Below are positions 60,783-64,000 of a stretch of DNA of 64,000 nucleotides, in pieces. The translations under genes were made by a program, and so were the position numbers. The notes below the pieces were generated by a model. It was not told the DNA's origin, searched no databases, and saw only the letters and a list, made by a program, of their open reading frames with translations. The DNA is from Lachnospiraceae bacterium KH1T2 (lineage in GTDB: Bacteria; Bacillota; Clostridia; Lachnospirales; Lachnospiraceae), in the NCBI GenBank assembly GCA_900114405.1, contig FOSY01000004.1, positions 62,001 through 126,000 on the forward strand, in the 5' to 3' direction. Within the stretch, counting starts at the first letter, position 1. Each line of letters begins with the position of its first letter.

Positions 60783-61270
60783 TTTATCGTATTTAATTTC
60801 ATGTAGCCATTCATGTCTTCAAATCCAAGGGATCTGTATAATTCAACGGCCATATCGGAGCTCTCAAGATAGATCTTTTCAGCACCTTTCTCTGCCGCCT
60901 TCTCTATAAGATATCTGCATATCTCCTTTGCCAGTCCCTGCCTTCTGTACTCCTGCCTGATATATATATTCATAAGATAGGCACATTTGCCGCTGCTATT
61001 GTCCGGAGATGGCATCTCTCTATACAGGCAAACTCCGCCACATCCCGCCAGTTCTCCTGACACATATATTGCACAAGCCACATGACCGCCCTTTTTAAGC
61101 TCTTCCTGATAATATTCTTCATTTTCTTTTCTGATATCATTCCACTCAGCATCCGAGAGCTTTTCTTTTTCCTGAAAAAAGACATTTGACAAAACCTCCA
61201 TTCTAAGTGAAAGCAAAAGTTCCATATCATCTGCCTTAAGCTCTTTTATCGCTATATTATTATCTGTCAC
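60779..61270 (-). CDS. GNAT-family N-acetyltransferase
   Basis: A 163-residue acetyltransferase. The acetyl-CoA motif is IRQEYRRQGLAKEICRYLIEKA, preceded by CAYLMNIYI and followed by IYLESSDMAVELYRSLGFED, a complete GNAT core. It overlaps the adenylation gene by four bases (ATGA), so both proteins are made together. It may acetylate the amino acid or amine handled by that enzyme; this is inferred from coupling only. Confidence 0.9.
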   Translation of the reverse strand: MTDNNIAIKELKADDMELLLSLRMEVLSNVFFQEKEKLSDAEWNDIRKENEEYYQEELKKGGHVACAIYVSGELAGCGGVCLYREMPSPDNSSGKCAYLMNIYIRQEYRRQGLAKEICRYLIEKAAEKGAEKIYLESSDMAVELYRSLGFEDMNGYMKLNTIK

Positions 61271-62733
61271 GCTGCCACCTTCCTTAAAACGTTTGGGAGT
61301 GCTGTTTTATCAACCTTACCGTTTACATTAAGGGGAAGGCTCTTAAGCTCAACAAAATACTCCGGAATCATGAAATCTGTCAGATAATCCTTCATGTAAT
61401 CTGTAATATCCGCAAGTTTGACGTTCTCTTTTTCCGGCACCACATAGGCAACCATGTAGGATAGATTATTGTCATCAACTTTTGGTGCTACATATGCCTG
61501 TTTGATAATCTCTGACTTGGTAAGGATATTTTCAACTTCACTTACCTCAACTCTTTTTCCCTTAATCATTATCTGGGTATCTTTTCTGTGAAGAAAAGCA
61601 ATGTTGCCATCTGGCAGATAGTAACCAAGATCACCGCTTTTATACATTCTTCCGTTTGCAGTATTTACAAATGCTTTATTCTCCTCAAAACGGTTTCCTA
61701 TATACCCGTTAGAAACGCCGCCTCCGAAGATGCAGAGTTCTCCGACTTCTCCATCCGGAAGTTCTTTCCCTTCCTCATCCATGACTTTGATCTCTGTTCC
61801 AAGCACAGACTTTCCGACAGGGAATGTGCCATCTTCAAGGACATTATCCTTTGTGCATCTGCAATAAGAAGCGCACACTGTGGTCTCGGAAGGACCATAG
61901 GTATTGTAAACTTCCACCTCTCCAAGAAGATTTGTAATATAGGAAGCTCTTATAACATCTCCTCCGCTTATGAGGAGTCTCAGGCTCTTAGGTATTTCCG
62001 GAAGGTCATTGATTTCCTGTAAAAGATATGGGAAGCCGCTAAGCATAGTCACATTATTTCTTTTGATAAATCCGATAAGCTTCTTAATATCTGCTCTTTC
62101 TTCATCCGATGGAATCGCCAAGGCCGCTCCTGATAAAAGAGTTGTAAATACCTCTTCAACAAATATATCAAAGGAACATACAGAATGCTGAAGCATTATA
62201 TCGCCACAGTCCGGGTGAAACTCATTGCAAAATGCTCTCACATAATGACATACATTTGCATTCGTTACAGAAACACCCTTAGGTCTCCCTGTAGTTCCTG
62301 ATGTATAAAGGATATAAGCCAAATCCCTTTCGTCATATTCAGCATCACCTACAGCTGTTTCCTCTATAGCTAATCCTTTGTCTACAATTATATTTGTTAA
62401 TTTGGGAAATCTTTCTGCATACTCTCTGTTCGTGATAAGCACGCTCACCTCAGCCTCTTCCATCATGTATCTGATTCTTTCCTTTGGAAAAAATGGTTCA
62501 ACAGGTATATATGCTGCCCCAGCCCGCAATGCTGCAAATATGGATGCTATCATTTCAACTGAATGATTCATCATTATACCTACCCTTTTGCATCCTTTGG
62601 GAATTCTTGCAGCTATTGTATCTGCCAGTAAAAGCAGTCCCTTTCTGCTAAGATTTCTTTCATTATCAAAAACTGCTAAAGCATCTTTATTCTCATTTAC
62701 CTGTGCCATGAATTTTTCAATTATTGTATTCAT
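61267..62733 (-). CDS. Stand-alone amino-acid adenylation enzyme (NRPS A-domain-like)
   Basis: A 488-residue acyl/aminoacyl-AMP synthetase. Core motifs are YILYTSGTTGRPKGV (A3), NTYGPSETTVCA (A5), GDLGYYLPDGNIAFLHRKD (A7-A8) and NVNGKVDKTALP with the A10 lysine. The A4 region FDIFVEE has the aspartate that binds an alpha-amino group in NRPS A domains. No carrier or condensation domain is attached and none is encoded nearby, so it must load a distant carrier or make a free adenylate. It starts an operon with the GNAT gene; AGGAG lies before the ATG. Confidence 0.88.
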   Translation of the reverse strand: MNTIIEKFMAQVNENKDALAVFDNERNLSRKGLLLLADTIAARIPKGCKRVGIMMNHSVEMIASIFAALRAGAAYIPVEPFFPKERIRYMMEEAEVSVLITNREYAERFPKLTNIIVDKGLAIEETAVGDAEYDERDLAYILYTSGTTGRPKGVSVTNANVCHYVRAFCNEFHPDCGDIMLQHSVCSFDIFVEEVFTTLLSGAALAIPSDEERADIKKLIGFIKRNNVTMLSGFPYLLQEINDLPEIPKSLRLLISGGDVIRASYITNLLGEVEVYNTYGPSETTVCASYCRCTKDNVLEDGTFPVGKSVLGTEIKVMDEEGKELPDGEVGELCIFGGGVSNGYIGNRFEENKAFVNTANGRMYKSGDLGYYLPDGNIAFLHRKDTQIMIKGKRVEVSEVENILTKSEIIKQAYVAPKVDDNNLSYMVAYVVPEKENVKLADITDYMKDYLTDFMIPEYFVELKSLPLNVNGKVDKTALPNVLRKVAA

Positions 62734-62832
62734 CTATTAGTATCTCCTATATTTCACACATATCTCTTCGTTACAATGCATATGATATAGGAAATATACA
62801 AAGCTGCACAAGTACGCAGTTTTTTGAAACAT

Positions 62833-62850
62833 AGTATCACCGATGATACT
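62833..62850. promoter_or_regulatory. Palindrome upstream of the adenylation operon
   Basis: AGTATCACCGATGATACT has perfect 7-bp arms and lies about 100 bp upstream of the adenylation start and 57 bp after the XRE-like gene. It suits a dimeric regulator, possibly an XRE protein. Confidence 0.4.
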
Positions 62851-62906
62851 TTTGTGTGACTATGCGGTGTATCTGGCACAAATTTTTTTTACAAGCGAGT
62901 CATATT

Positions 62907-63203
62907 TTAAATATTTGCTACTGCCTTTATCTGTGCCACCAATATTGCCTTTGCCCTATCATCTGTTATCCGCCTCAGTAAATTCTTCATTTCCATATCA
63001 AAAGCATCCTCTTCCTTCTCCTCAACCCCAAGCAGATAATTCGGTGTAATATCAAGATGCTCTGACAACTCCACAAGCACACTTTCCTTAATATCCACCT
63101 TATCATTCTCATAAGCAGAACTCGTAGATTTAGGGATGCACATAGATACCTGAACCCTGACTCCAAGTTCTCCGTTGGCAGCTCTCCTATTTAAGCTTTT
63201 CAT
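62907..63203 (-). pseudogene. Degenerate XRE-family regulator
   Basis: A frame of 98 residues resembling the regulator at 63513-63878: PKSTSSAYENDKVDIKESVLVELSEHLDITPNYLLG against PKSTISAYENNKVDIKGSVITELSRHLETTPNYLLG (both divided here by position only). The first half of the helix-turn-helix is lost or scrambled (RRAANGELGVRVQVSMCI) and no ribosome site precedes the ATG at 63203 or the GTG at 63212. It is probably a decayed paralogue, although a truncated protein that still dimerises is possible. Confidence 0.6.
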
Positions 63204-63227
63204 TTCGATCACATCAGTAATGATGTC

Positions 63228-63344
63228 TTATCTGTAATCTTTGATGATAGCTTTTAAGACTGCATAATTTTCATATAGAAAATCGAATCTCTGCTCCACA
63301 TCACTGTCTAAATATTCGTCAATGCTAATTGCCTCAGATTCCAT
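63228..63344 (-). CDS. 38-residue ORF with strong ribosome site
   Basis: The minus strand carries TAGGAGGTACAC then ATG and a 38-codon frame beginning MESEAISIDEYLDSDVEQRF and ending KAIIKDYR. It is acidic, has no membrane segment and I recognise no family. It lies 15 bp upstream of the degenerate XRE gene. The ideal ribosome site argues for translation; the product might be a small partner of the regulator or an antitoxin-like remnant. Confidence 0.5.
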   Translation of the reverse strand: MESEAISIDEYLDSDVEQRFDFLYENYAVLKAIIKDYR

Positions 63345-63464
63345 GTGTACCTCCTATAGAATTTCTGAAGCATAACCGGTTAGCTTCTTGTATCTCGTTG
63401 ACAAGACTTATTATAGGTTGTCATGCTTTATTATTCGTTTGCCAAAGCTTGTACTTATAGAGAG

Positions 63465-63489
63465 AAAAGTACAATGACGTTGTACTTTT
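63465..63489. promoter_or_regulatory. 25-bp palindrome, candidate XRE operator
   Basis: AAAAGTACAA and TTGTACTTTT are perfect 10-base arms around TGACG. The site lies between the XRE gene's end and the small ORF's promoter region, where an XRE regulator could control the small ORF and its neighbour. Confidence 0.5.
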
Positions 63490-63494
63490 GAGAC

Positions 63495-63531
63495 AAAAAA
63501 GACGATATATTTTTATCCATGTAGTCGTCTT
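63495..63531 (-). terminator. Terminator overlapping the XRE gene's 3' end
   Basis: AAGACGA and TCGTCTT pair over a 19-base loop and the minus strand continues with TTTTTTGTC. The left arm lies within the last codons of the gene at 63513. Confidence 0.65.
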
Positions 63532-63878
63532 CTTTCTTCGGTATCTTCTAATTTATTTGTGATAGTTTTTATCTGAACAATCAGAATTTCTTGCACTTTT
63601 TCGTCTTTGATAGATTGCAGTAGCTCAAGTGCCTCATTGACGAAACTATTATTCGATGTCTCATAACCGAGCAGATAATTTGGTGTAGTTTCTAAATGCC
63701 TAGAAAGCTCAGTTATAACGCTTCCTTTTATATCCACTTTGTTATTTTCATAAGCCGATATTGTAGATTTTGGAATATACATTTTGTCTGCCAGTTCTTG
63801 TTGAGTTAATCGCTTCCGTTTTCGCTGCTTGTATATTCTTTCACCTATTTTTTCTGTAGTTCCCCCACTTTCTTCCAA
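63513..63878 (-). CDS. XRE-family transcriptional regulator
   Basis: A 121-residue protein. The XRE helix-turn-helix spans about residues 10-70 (IGERIYKQRKRKRLTQQELADK, then YIPKSTISAYEN). A short helical tail follows. I accept the TTG start at 63878 because AGGGGAG lies 9-10 nt upstream and no ATG is available before the domain. It is a close paralogue of the degenerate gene at 62907 and is the most likely binder of the palindrome at 63465. Confidence 0.85.
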   Translation of the reverse strand: MEESGGTTEKIGERIYKQRKRKRLTQQELADKMYIPKSTISAYENNKVDIKGSVITELSRHLETTPNYLLGYETSNNSFVNEALELLQSIKDEKVQEILIVQIKTITNKLEDTEERRRLHG

Positions 63879-64000
63879 GCCACAACTCTCCCCTTTACAA
63901 ACAAAAAGTGCAGAGAAACAACATAAGTTATCTCTCTACACTTAGGTAGCTATACTCCAGTTCGCAGTAGTGTTATTTTCTTAATTTCTTAAGATGACTG

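Overview
The window is about 64 kb of AT-rich DNA. Strong AGGAGG-type ribosome sites, frequent TTG/GTG starts, many AraC/YesMN-type regulators and many sugar-uptake systems point to a Lachnospiraceae firmicute of the gut or rumen, probably close to Butyrivibrio or Eubacterium cellulosolvens. This placement is inferred from gene content; no rRNA is present. Nearly everything is on the minus strand, apart from a plus-strand accessory island at about 14.2-23.7 kb.

Carbohydrate and natural-product catabolism (1-13.8 kb): a GntR/LacI-type regulator, a GH125 alpha-1,6-mannosidase and a three-gene sugar ABC importer form one operon. Next is an eight-gene operon (13771 down to 5554) recognised here as a C-glycoside catabolic cluster. 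It encodes a Gfo/Idh/MocA dehydrogenase, the small beta and TIM-barrel alpha subunits of a DgpBC/DfgAB/CarBC-like C-deglycosidase, a fumarate-reductase-like flavoprotein, a second TIM-barrel protein and dehydrogenase, an MFS transporter and an FMN/Fe-S-type oxidoreductase.

Accessory island (13.8-23.8 kb): a NarL-type two-component system with a LanFEG-like ABC exporter lies between two nearly identical 72-bp direct repeats, one of which is the 3' end and hairpin of a ferredoxin/flavodoxin gene. Two P-loop ATPases, a DUF1653 protein and a truncated Ig-like surface-protein fragment follow.

Sugar sensing and uptake (23.8-39.7 kb): a GPH symporter sits beside two overlapping AraC-GH39 fusion regulators, both of which have lost the GH39 acid/base glutamate. 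Next to them are the multiple-monosaccharide importer (mmsB, mmsA, chvE), an additional sugar-binding lipoprotein and a YesMN two-component system with its own membrane-anchored sugar-binding sensor. A tRNA-Pro(UGG) follows, then an APC permease with a candidate attenuator leader, a DUF1292 protein, a NUDIX hydrolase and a PLD-helicase-DUF3427 protein.

Exopolysaccharide operon (57018 down to 45918): nine tightly packed genes encode a lichenase-like GH16 lipoprotein, a VTC-domain protein, a DUF4956 membrane protein, a CotH kinase, a BcsA-like synthase with an intact PilZ c-di-GMP motif, an MBOAT acyltransferase, a DHHW/AlgJ-like protein, and a second DUF4956-CotH pair. The GH16 resembles bacterial (1,3-1,4)-beta-glucanases, so the product may be an O-acetylated mixed-linkage beta-glucan rather than cellulose. 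This is the best candidate in the window for an undescribed system. Its upstream region holds a tiny leader ORF and a tandem pair of 106-bp palindromic elements.

The right end (57.9-64 kb) carries a small membrane protein, a monooxygenase-like protein, TetR and HxlR regulators, an esterase, a stand-alone amino-acid adenylation enzyme coupled to a GNAT acetyltransferase, and two XRE-type regulators with a 38-residue ORF between them.
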